Positions 47,401 to 54,547 of a DNA stretch of 64,000 nt are shown piece by piece. Location: positions 7,707,488-7,771,487 of the forward strand of contig OY720350.1 of the NCBI GenBank assembly GCA_963082975.1, read 5' to 3'. The translations under genes and the position numbers were made by a program. The notes under the pieces were generated by a model. That model was not told the origin of the DNA. It saw only the letters and a list, made by a program, of their open reading frames with translations, and ran no database searches. This DNA comes from Labia minor (Eukaryota; Arthropoda; Insecta; Dermaptera; Spongiphoridae). Position 1 is the first letter of the stretch. The number at the start of each line of letters is the position of its first letter.

Positions 47401-50400
47401 TACTTTTTTAAATAAAAATGTAAAATTTATTTATTATATATCATTCTGTTCTATTTCTGGTCCTAATCAAGAATTAATTCATATTTTATCGATATCATAA
47501 ATTTTTTCATTAATTTCATCGAAAAAACCTCAATTTGTAATATTTTTTCAAGCAAAAAGCTACTTTTTTAAATAGAAATTTAAAATTTATTTATTATATA
47601 TCATTCTGTTCCATTTCTGGTCCTAATCAAGAATTAATTCATATTTTATCGATATCATAAATTTTTTCATTAATTTCATCGAAAAAACCTCAATTTGTAA
47701 TATTTTTTCAAGCAAAAAGCTACTTTTTTAAATAGAAATGTAAAATTTATTTATTATATATCATTCTCTTCCATTTCTGGTCCTAATCAAGAATTAATTC
47801 ATATTTTATGATATCATAATTTTTTTCTTTGATTTCATAGAAAAAACCAGGATTTCTCATATTAATTCACTCAAAAAGCTAATTTTTTAAATAAAAATGT
47901 AAAATTTATTTATTATATATCATTGTCTTCTATTTCTGGTCCTAATCAAGAATTAATACATATTTTATCGATATCATAATTTTTTTCATTGATTTCATAG
48001 AAAAAACCAGGATTTCTCATATTAATTCAATCAAAAAGCTACTTTTTTAAATAAAAATGTAAAATTTATTTATTATATATCATTCTGTTCCATTTCTGGT
48101 CTTAATCAAGAATTAATTCATATTTTATCGATATCATAATTTTTTTCATTAATTTCATCGAAAAAACCTCAATTTGTAATATTTGTTCACGCAAAAAGCT
48201 ACTTTTTTAAATAAAAATGTAAAATTTATTTATTATATATCATTCTGTTCCATTTCTGGTCTTAATCACGAATTAATTCATATTTTATCGATATCATAAT
48301 TTTTTTCATTAATTTCATCGAAAAAACTTCAATTTGTAATATTTTTTCACGCAAAAAGCTACTTTTTTAAATAAAAATGTAAAATTTATTTAGTATATAT
48401 CATTCTGTTCCATTTCTGGTCTTAATCACGAATTAATTCATATTTTATCGATATCATAATTTTTTTCATTAATTTCATCGAAAAAACTTCAATTTGTAAT
48501 ATTTTTTCACGCAAAAAGCTATTTTTTTAAATAGAAATGTAAAATTTATTTATTATATATCATTCTGTTCCATTTCTGGTCCTAATCACGAATTAATTCA
48601 TAATTTATCGATATCATAATTTTTTTCATTGATTTCATCGAAAAAACCAGGATTTCTCATATTAATTCAATCAAAAATGTACTTTTTTAAATAAAAATGT
48701 AAAATTTATTTATTATATATCATTCTCTTCCATTTTTGGTCCTAATCAAGAATTAATTCATATTTTATCGATATCATAATTTTTTTCATTAATTTCATCG
48801 AAAAAACCTCAATTTGTAATATTTGTTCACGCAAAAAGCTACTTTTTTAAATAAAAATGTAAAATTTATTTATTATATATCATTCTCTTCCATTTTTGGT
48901 CCTAATCAAGAATTAATTCATATTTTATCGATATCATAATTTTTTTCATTAATTTCATCGAAAAAACCTCAATTTGTAATATTTTTTCACGCAAAAAGCT
49001 ACTTTTTTAAATAAAAATGTAAAATTTATTTATTATATATCATTCTCTTCCATTTCTGGTCCTAATCACGAATTAATTCATATTTTATCGATATCATAAT
49101 TTATTTCATTAATTTCATCGAAAAAACCTCAATTTGTAATATTTTTTCACGCAAAAAGCTACTTTTTTAAATAGAAATTTAAAATTTATTTATTATATAT
49201 CATTCTCTTCCATTTTTAGTCCTAATCAAGAATTAAATCATATTTTATCGATATCATAATTTTTTTCATTGATTTCATCGAAAAAACCAGGATTTCTCAA
49301 ATTAATTCAATCAAAAATGTACTTTTTTAAATAAAAATGTAAAATTTATTTATTATATATCATTCTGTTCTATTTCTGGTCCTAATCAAGAATTAATTCA
49401 TATTTTATCGATATCATAAATTTTTTCATTAATTTCATCGAAAAAACCTCAATTTGTAATATTTTTTCAAGCAAAAAGCTACTTTTTTAAATAGAAATTT
49501 AAAATTTATTTATAATATATCATTCTGTTCCATTTCTGGTCCTAATCAAGAATTAATTCATATTTTATCGATATCATAAATTTTTTCATTAATTTCATCG
49601 AAAAAACCTCAATTTGTAATATTTTTTCAAGCAAAAAGCTACTTTTTTAAATAGAAATGTAAAATTTATTTATTATATATCATTCTCTTCCATTTCTGGT
49701 CCTAATCAAGAATTAATTCATATTTTATGATATCATAATTTTTTTCTTTGATTTCATAGAAAAACCCAGGATTTCTCATATTAATTCAATCAAAAAGCTA
49801 CTTTTTTAAATAAAAATGTAAAATTTATTTATTATATATCATTCTGTTCCATTTCTGGTCTTAATCAAGAATTAATTCATATTTTATCGATATCATAATT
49901 TTTTTCATTAATTTCATCGAAAAAACCTCAATTTGTAATATTTGTTCACGCAAAAAGCTACTTTTTTAAATAAAAATGTAAAATTTATTTATTATATATC
50001 ATTCTGTTCCATTTCTGGTCTTAATCACGAATTAATTCATATTTTATCGATATCATAATTTTTTTCATTAATTTCATCGAAAAAACTTCAATTTGTAATA
50101 TTTTTTCACGCAAAAAGCTACTTTTTTAAATAAAAATGTAAAATTTATTTAGTATATATCATTCTGTTCCATTTCTGGTCTTAATCACGAATTAATTCAT
50201 ATTTTATCGATATCATAATTTTTTTCATTAATTTCATCGAAAAAACTTCAATTTGTAATATTTTTTCACGCAAAAAGCTATTTTTTTAAATAGAAATGTA
50301 AAATTTATTTATTATATATCATTCTGTTCCATTTCTGGTCCTAATCACGAATTAATTCATATTTTATCGATATCATAATTTTTTTCATTGATTTCATCGA

Positions 50401-50474
50401 AAAAACCAGGATTTCTCATATTAATTCAATCAAAAATGTACTTTTTTAAATAAAAATGTAAAATTTATTTATTA

Positions 50475-50478
50475 TATA
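50475..50478. repeat. Target-site duplication, left copy (TATA)
   Basis: TATA immediately before the TG end of the element. Taken once with the right flank, it restores the satellite sequence TTATTATATATCATTCT exactly. Because the flanks are alternating A/T, a 5-bp ATATA reading is possible if the LTR is taken one base shorter, but TG...CA ends favour four bases. Confidence 0.88.
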
Positions 50479-50994
50479 TGTAGGGAATTTCGTTGTCTAG
50501 GGGTTGTTTAGCAAAAAATATCTGTTTTGTTTAAATGGTTGCAAAAATATCGTTTTATTGAATAAAGATGAACAAGATAAAAATACAGTGTAAAAATAAA
50601 TGAAAATGTAACTTCTTCGTTTCTTGAATACTTCTGGCGATGTACAAAGGACTGTAAAGTGTCGACTGTAAAAACTATAAAACTAAAACTTAAACTGAAA
50701 CTGTACAACTAAACTCGAATCGTGTCCGTGTCCTTTTTAAAAGGAAGTCCAAACAGCTGGAACTCGGTTGCTATTGGTCGGTGGCGTGGAGTGGGAGAAT
50801 GGCGGCGACGGTGATGGTAGCGCATGGTGGGGAGGCGGCGACGGCGTCTGGGGCGCTCGCTGCTTGGAGCGGCGTTGAGAGGAAGCACCAACTCCGATGA
50901 TATTGTGGTTGAGAATGGCCGACCCTGAGGCAGTAAGATGTGCCAGGCTTTTGATGATTCGGACGGTGATGAGCCAAAAGGCTCCATTCCCACA
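50479..50994 (-). repeat. 3' LTR (516 bp)
   Basis: This is the downstream LTR in the element's reading direction, from 50994 to 50479, identical by eye to the 5' LTR. It supplies the polyadenylation signal and also coding sequence: the second ORF crosses its edge at codon 200 and uses about 285 bp of it before stopping at 50709-50711. The bases just before it on the minus strand (...GCAGGACGGCCGAA) are only moderately purine-rich, so the polypurine tract is not obvious. Confidence 0.95.
50554..50559 (-). terminator. Polyadenylation signal AATAAA in the 3' LTR
   Basis: The minus strand reads TTCAATAAAACG about 75 bp before the LTR end, a normal position for the R-U5 part of an LTR. The same hexamer is in the 5' LTR at 54103-54108. 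It is the only canonical signal downstream of the ORFs that I noted within the LTR. Confidence 0.6.
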
Positions 50995-51593
50995 TTCGGC
51001 CGTCCTGCGATGTATTCGGCCTCGAATACGTTAATCTTCTTTTCCTTATCTCTCCACTTCGCCTTCGTTTTTCGATATTTATCGATTTTTTTCTTCACGT
51101 AAAATAGTATATCTTGTGATTTGGATAAATCATTTATGCCTGTTTCTAAATTTAAATCCACATTAAAATCTTCATTTTCTTTATTTAAAACACTATCTTC
51201 AGTTTCAACTTTACTTGCAGTTTGTGTTTTATCATTATCGTTAGAACTTTCTTCTTTAATTTCGTCTAATTTTAAAAGGACATTTGCTAAATTTAATTTT
51301 GCTTCTTTATTTTCTTCATTTGCTTGTTTTTCATAAATCACTTTTGCCAATTTTAAAACTTTCCAGGCGAATTTTAAATTAGTAACGTCATCTTCTTCAC
51401 TGTCTTTCTCACCATCTTCACTTTCAGGCATTGTTTCATCAAGATAAAACATTTTATCATTGGGATCAATCTCTTCTTCACGAATTGTTTTATTTCGATC
51501 TTCTGAAGTGCTTTCATCCTTATCAACTTCCATTGATTCATCGTCATTAACTTTATCCTCTTCATTAACTTCACTTTCGGTCTTTTTTTTCAT
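50709..51593 (-). CDS. NASP-like segment with LTR-encoded Arg-rich tail (second ORF or frameshift product)
   Basis: The ORF has 294 codons. Residues 1-69 are very acidic. Residues about 66-115 (EEDDVTNLKFAWKVLKLAK... and KEAKLNLANVLLKLDEIKEES) closely resemble the NASP/SHNi tetratricopeptide repeat that follows the acidic stretch in that histone H3 chaperone family. After about 116 the resemblance fades into an Asp/Glu/Asn-rich stretch and a basic segment (KKKIDKYRKTKAKWRDKEKK, 167-186). Codon 200 straddles the LTR edge; residues 201-294 are encoded by the 3' LTR and include Arg/His-rich runs (RPRRRRR and HHRRRH, 248-265). It overlaps the Gag-protease ORF by 23 bp in the +1 frame. An internal ATG exists, but independent translation is unproven; it may be made by frameshifting, or be the rear half of an ORF broken by an indel. 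No polymerase or envelope motif is present. Confidence 0.75.
   Translation of the reverse strand: MKKKTESEVNEEDKVNDDESMEVDKDESTSEDRNKTIREEEIDPNDKMFYLDETMPESEDGEKDSEEDDVTNLKFAWKVLKLAKVIYEKQANEENKEAKLNLANVLLKLDEIKEESSNDNDKTQTASKVETEDSVLNKENEDFNVDLNLETGINDLSKSQDILFYVKKKIDKYRKTKAKWRDKEKKINVFEAEYIAGRPNVGMEPFGSSPSESSKAWHILLPQGRPFSTTISSELVLPLNAAPSSERPRRRRRLPTMRYHHRRRHSPTPRHRPIATEFQLFGLPFKKDTDTIRV
51249..51398 (-). other. NASP/SHNi-TPR-like segment (residues 66-115 of the second ORF)
   Basis: The pattern DDVTNLKFAWKVLKLAKVIY, then KEAKLNLANVLLKLDEIKEES, follows the NASP family pattern of an acidic stretch, then NLQLAWEMLDLAK-type helix and KEAQLYAAQAHLKLGEV-type helix. NASP binds and stores histone H3-H4. 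Only about one TPR pair is recognisable, so full chaperone function is unlikely from this fragment alone. Confidence 0.72.
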
Positions 51594-53664
51594 TATCAGT
51601 CGTTAGAGATTCTTTATCTTCATTCTTTTCTTCTTTGACTTGCTCTTTATCAGTCTCTCCTTTTTTATTAGATTCTTTCTTTTCAGTCTCTTCTTTTTTA
51701 TCAGATTGTTTCTTATCAGTCTCTTCTATTTTCTCCGATTCTTTCTTTTCAGTTTCTTCTTCTTTTTCAATTACTTCTTTCTTTTCTGGTTCTTCTTCTT
51801 TTCCTACCTCCATCTTTTCATTTTCACTCTCTTCTTTCTTCTTCTCTTCAGAAGAGGGCTCTTTTTCTTCTTTAACTTCTGGTTTGGTTTCTTCTGCCTT
51901 TTTCACATCTTTTTCCTCTTTAGTTGTTTCTTTTTCTTTTGGTGTTTCATCTTTTTTTTCTATGGATTCATTTACTTTAGCTTCTTTCGTATCAATTTTC
52001 TCTGTTTTCTTTTTAGTTTGGGATTCTGTTATATTGTTTAAAGTGAGTTTTTCACTATCCTCTTCCTGTATCTTGTTTATGTATAGAGAAAGATTCGTCT
52101 CTGTTGAACTTTTTATCTCGGTGTTCATTATCTCTGTTTCTTCGGTTATCTTCTTTAAAGTTATTCCTTGGGGACTTAATGTTGTTTCAGCTTGTACTAG
52201 GAGATCACTACCGATGATGACTGGTTCATTTATTACTTCTGACGGGACAACATGAATTGGAACATCATAGCTGGATGAGTCAATTATGATTGGTGTCTGG
52301 AAGTATCCTAATGGTTGAATTTTAACTTTTCCTAGTCCGGTGAACACTTTTTTGGACTCTGTGAGGTCGGGATGGTTTATTTCATGCCATGCCGATTCGC
52401 TGACTAATGTTGCACAGGCTCCGGTGTCGATTAATGCTTTCATATGGTACCCGTTAAGCTGGATGTTTTTATGGTAATTTGTTTCACCATGATATGACAC
52501 AATGTTGATATTTCTGTTTATGGACTTTTTCGGGCATTGAGGTGACTTGTGCCCAAATTCGTTGCAACTGAAGCACTTAGTCCCTTTGTCTTTGAATGGA
52601 CATGTATTTGTCGAGTGTTGTGGGTCCCCACAATTGTAACATCGTGTTTTTATGACTGGCTTTGTTGATCTGATCTGGTTGGGTTTTTGTTCTTCCTGTC
52701 TTCTGGCGGGTGTAACCAATTCTTGAGGTTTTGTTTTTCTCATTCGAGCGCATATTTTAATTTTGCGCTTGAAAACCTCTAAACTAGATGCATCATGCAA
52801 GAACATTTTCTGGTTTGGATCAGGTATTCCATTTATGACGTAATCCATCAAGACCTGATCGCTTGCATTTACTTGATTTGCCAATTCTTTCATTCGTAGA
52901 TAATAAGCAAAGGCGTCTTCATTTTTCTCTATCATGGAGTTTCCGAGTTGTCTGAAAATGTCCGCTGCGTTAACTTTTTCAGAAAATTCTTTTAGCAGAA
53001 TACTTTTGAGCTTCTTCCAGGAGTTTATATTTTGTTCACTGTCCACCAAAGTTTTTGCTAAGCCTTGAATTGATCGTTTGGCAAGTATCAGCACGTGTCT
53101 GTCGTCCAAATCGTAGAGTGAAGCGGCTTCGTCGATTTCAGTGACCCATTTATTGATTGGATACTTGGTTGATCCATCGTATTTCTTAATTGTTGATTCG
53201 ATGTCTTGTATTTGGACGTGTCTTCTGTAGTTGTTATGACTCGGTATAGGTTGTTCGGTTCGTGTGCTTCGAGCCGGAGAATGAACTATTTCCAGTTCTT
53301 CTTCTTCTTCTTCTTCATCATCATCTTCTTCTTCTTCTTCTTCATCATCATCTTCGTCCAGTGTACATAACCAAGATAGGATTTTACCTCTAATTAGTTC
53401 GTCGCTGTCTTGCTCAGGAAGATTGAGTATATTAGATGTTTGACGTAGTTGCTTACTGGATAGTTTTTCCGTTAATTCTTCATTTTTTTTCTCATATTCT
53501 TCAGAACCTTCAACAAAGTTGAACCCTTCAAAGTTGAGTAGGGTTTTTCTATTGAGGTGGCATGTTGCGTCACCGGTTATTATTGTTTTTAGTCCTTTCA
53601 ATTCATATGGTTTGGCTTCAATGATGTTTTTTGCGATTTTTGTAAAATCAACCAATTTCACCAT
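51571..53664 (-). CDS. gag-pro: Gag-protease polyprotein with DEK-like N-terminus and Glu/Lys-rich tail
   Basis: The ORF has 697 codons. Residues about 21-100 resemble the SAF/SAP-box region of DEK, with the FxGFxFxxGSxxYxKK pattern at 45-60 and a following helix-rich part ending near SWL (97-99). An almost uninterrupted Asp/Glu run fills 103-124. Residues about 150-310 look like a retrotransposon capsid domain (NKWVTEIDEA at 171, KEDAF-like NEDAFAYYLRMKEL near 248-261). Two CCHC zinc knuckles follow: C342/C345/H350/C355 and C364/C367/H372/C377. The aspartic protease has LIDTGA at 411-416 and VIIGSDLL at 482-489. From about 531 to the stop the chain is Glu/Lys-rich with degenerate repeats and no polymerase. 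The start ATG (53662-53664) has a good context (AAGATGG). The TGA stop lies 20 bp past the start of the next ORF, in another frame. Confidence 0.92.
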   Translation of the reverse strand: MVKLVDFTKIAKNIIEAKPYELKGLKTIITGDATCHLNRKTLLNFEGFNFVEGSEEYEKKNEELTEKLSSKQLRQTSNILNLPEQDSDELIRGKILSWLCTLDEDDDEEEEEEDDDEEEEEEELEIVHSPARSTRTEQPIPSHNNYRRHVQIQDIESTIKKYDGSTKYPINKWVTEIDEAASLYDLDDRHVLILAKRSIQGLAKTLVDSEQNINSWKKLKSILLKEFSEKVNAADIFRQLGNSMIEKNEDAFAYYLRMKELANQVNASDQVLMDYVINGIPDPNQKMFLHDASSLEVFKRKIKICARMRKTKPQELVTPARRQEEQKPNQIRSTKPVIKTRCYNCGDPQHSTNTCPFKDKGTKCFSCNEFGHKSPQCPKKSINRNINIVSYHGETNYHKNIQLNGYHMKALIDTGACATLVSESAWHEINHPDLTESKKVFTGLGKVKIQPLGYFQTPIIIDSSSYDVPIHVVPSEVINEPVIIGSDLLVQAETTLSPQGITLKKITEETEIMNTEIKSSTETNLSLYINKIQEEDSEKLTLNNITESQTKKKTEKIDTKEAKVNESIEKKDETPKEKETTKEEKDVKKAEETKPEVKEEKEPSSEEKKKEESENEKMEVGKEEEPEKKEVIEKEEETEKKESEKIEETDKKQSDKKEETEKKESNKKGETDKEQVKEEKNEDKESLTTDNEKKDRK
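51583..51590 (-). other. A8 run at the frame junction between the two ORFs
   Basis: On the coding strand eight consecutive A residues lie between GATAATG and GACCG, inside the 23-bp overlap. Gag-protease is in the frame of 53664 and the second ORF in the +1 frame. Removing a single A from the run would bring the two into register, and both sides have the same acidic Lys/Glu-rich character. This suggests either a one-base insertion in a formerly continuous ORF, or slippage by polymerase or ribosome. It is not the usual -1 arrangement of gag-pol elements. Confidence 0.75.
53365..53604 (-). other. DEK-like domain within Gag (residues 21-100)
   Basis: The match is by motif, not by search. DEK proteins carry a GFPFEKGS-type pattern followed by YKKK and a helical SAP-like part; here residues 45-60 read FEGFNFVEGSEEYEKK, followed by KLSSKQLRQTSNILNLPE and KILSWL with equivalent spacing. 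An acidic run follows, as in animal DEK. DEK binds chromatin and DNA and acts with histones. Ordinary retrotransposon Gag proteins do not carry this domain, so capture from a host gene is the simplest reading. Confidence 0.72.
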
Positions 53665-53705
53665 CTTGAATATATTTTTATTTCTTTAAACTTTACTGTA
53701 TTAAA

Positions 53706-53975
53706 TCTTGTATTTTCTTTCTTGCTGATTATTCACAAAAAAAGAATCTTGAAAGTGAATAAGTTTTCAATCTTAAATCTTGTATCGTTTCCTTGACAAT
53801 TATTCACAAAAATCTTGACAGTAAATAAATCTTCAATCTTGAATCTTGTATCTTTTTCTTAAGAATTATTCACAAAAATCTTGAAAGTGAATAAGACTTG
53901 AATCTTGAATCTTGTATCTTTTCTTGAAGATTATTCACATAAAATCTTGAGAGTGAATAAGTCTAGGAATCTTCT
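53706..53975 (-). repeat. Four imperfect 66-bp repeats with hairpin arms in the 5' leader
   Basis: Units start with TCTTGTAT at 53706, 53778, 53844 and 53910 (spacing 72, 66, 66 bp). Each contains TTATTCAC and then GTGAATAA, an 8-bp inverted pair: 53729-53736 with 53755-53762, 53866-53873 with 53887-53894, and 53931-53938 with 53953-53960; in the second unit one arm is degenerate (GTAAATAA). They lie between the primer site and the Gag start, so they would be in the 5' untranslated RNA. A packaging or translation role is possible but not shown. The remaining bases of the 363-bp leader hold nothing I recognise. Confidence 0.82.
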
Positions 53976-54005
53976 TTTGCCCGAACGATAAACGAGTTGT
54001 TTTCA

Positions 54006-54024
54006 ATCACGGACTGAGCCTCCA
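54006..54024 (-). promoter_or_regulatory. Candidate tRNA primer-binding site
   Basis: Three bases inside the 5' LTR, the minus strand reads TGGAGGCTCAGTCCGTGAT. It starts with TGG as expected for pairing with a tRNA CCA end. It resembles the tRNA-Pro primer site TGGGGGCTCGTCCGGGAT used by many retroelements but has an extra A and two substitutions, so the tRNA identity is tentative. Confidence 0.65.
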
Positions 54025-54027
54025 ATT

Positions 54028-54543
54028 TGTAGGGAATTTCGTTGTCTAGGGGTTGTTTAGCAAAAAATATCTGTTTTGTTTAAATGGTTGCAAAAATATC
54101 GTTTTATTGAATAAAGATGAACAAGATAAAAATACAGTGTAAAAATAAATGAAAATGTAACTTCTTCGTTTCTTGAATACTTCTGGCGATGTACAAAGGA
54201 CTGTAAAGTGTCGACTGTAAAAACTATAAAACTAAAACTTAAACTGAAACTGTACAACTAAACTCGAATCGTGTCCGTGTCCTTTTTAAAAGGAAGTCCA
54301 AACAGCTGGAACTCGGTTGCTATTGGTCGGTGGCGTGGAGTGGGAGAATGGCGGCGACGGTGATGGTAGCGCATGGTGGGGAGGCGGCGACGGCGTCTGG
54401 GGCGCTCGCTGCTTGGAGCGGCGTTGAGAGGAAGCACCAACTCCGATGATATTGTGGTTGAGAATGGCCGACCCTGAGGCAGTAAGATGTGCCAGGCTTT
54501 TGATGATTCGGACGGTGATGAGCCAAAAGGCTCCATTCCCACA
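54028..54543 (-). repeat. 5' LTR (516 bp)
   Basis: In the element's direction this begins at 54543 (TGTGGGAATGGAGCC) and ends at 54028 (AATTCCCTACA). By eye it is identical to the other LTR at a constant offset of 3,549 bp. Its first half is G+C-rich and CpG-rich, in sharp contrast to the 20% G+C satellite around it; its second half is AT-rich. Transcription of the element would start here. A TATA-like box and a downstream insect-type initiator candidate are noted separately. Small ORFs inside it look incidental. Confidence 0.95.
54284..54291 (-). promoter_or_regulatory. TATA-like box in the 5' LTR
   Basis: TTTTAAAA lies at the boundary between the G+C-rich and AT-rich halves of the LTR, within CCTTTTAAAAAGGAC. 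A TTAGT motif about 30 bp downstream and a TCAGT motif about 40 bp downstream could serve as an insect-type initiator. The identical site in the 3' LTR is at 50735-50742. This is motif evidence only. Confidence 0.45.
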
Positions 54544-54547
54544 TATA
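54544..54547. repeat. Target-site duplication, right copy (TATA)
   Basis: TATA directly follows the CA end of the element and is then followed by TCATTCT, the normal continuation of the monomer. Four-base duplications at alternating A/T targets are known for insect gypsy-group elements such as 17.6 and 297. Confidence 0.88.

Larger units (their letters stand above)
1..50478. repeat. AT-rich 160-bp satellite array, left arm
   Basis: Head-to-tail monomers of 160 bp fill this stretch: the CAAGAATTAA/CACGAATTAA start recurs at 1, 161, 321, 481, 641, 801 and 961 and stays in register apart from single-base deletions. A consensus monomer has about 32 G/C in 160 bases. Fixed landmarks in each monomer are ATCGATATCAT, a T7 run, the A6 run after ATCG, and TTTATTTATTATATATC. 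Positions of about 61-95 of the monomer come as two alternatives, CCAGGATTTCTCATATTAAT and CCTCAATTTGTAATATTTTT, with variants of each. No long ORF crosses the array, and I see no gene, tRNA or mobile element in it. Family identity and species are not recognised. A role in heterochromatin or the centromere is inference from size and organisation. Confidence 0.98.
50479..54543 (-). mobile_element. Non-autonomous Ty3/gypsy-like LTR retrotransposon with DEK-like and NASP-like segments
   Basis: The element is 4,065 bp long and reads on the minus strand. In its own direction it has a 5' LTR (54543-54028), a candidate tRNA primer site, a leader with short repeats, a Gag-protease ORF, a second overlapping-frame ORF and a 3' LTR (50994-50479). 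The LTRs start TG and end CA with nearly matching inverted ends (TGTGGGAAT and ATTCCCTACA). It lies between TATA duplications. Only about 3.0 kb separates the LTRs, and no reverse transcriptase, RNase H or integrase motif is present, so mobility must come from a related autonomous element. The zinc knuckles, the DTG protease and the capsid-like region favour Ty3/gypsy over Copia; without polymerase the clade is uncertain. Extra segments resemble host chromatin proteins. Confidence 0.9.

Noticed and set aside
1-50478. Regular repeats that could suggest a CRISPR array
   Set aside because: The whole 160-bp unit is repeated; there are no unique spacers, and the context is a eukaryotic satellite.
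50508-50708. 66-codon minus-strand ORF in the AT-rich LTR half, repeated at 54057-54257
   Set aside because: It is short, low-complexity and present only because the LTR is duplicated; no sign of a start context or domain.
51121-51336. Plus-strand ORF of 71 codons
   Set aside because: It lies opposite the second ORF and mirrors its acidic composition.
50709-51593. Second ORF as an envelope or polymerase remnant
   Set aside because: There is no signal peptide, membrane segment, reverse transcriptase or integrase motif; composition and the TPR-like pattern fit NASP better. The last residues before the LTR (AGRPN) could still be a scrap of an old polymerase end.
51635-52255. Plus-strand ORFs of 206 and 133 codons, rich in Ser/Phe
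   Set aside because: They are the complement of the Glu/Lys-rich tail of the Gag-protease ORF (GAA/AAA read backwards as TTC/TTT) and have no motif of their own.
50479-54543. Element as an assembly join error
   Set aside because: The flanks keep satellite register, with a clean 4-bp duplication and proper TG...CA ends, as expected of real integration.
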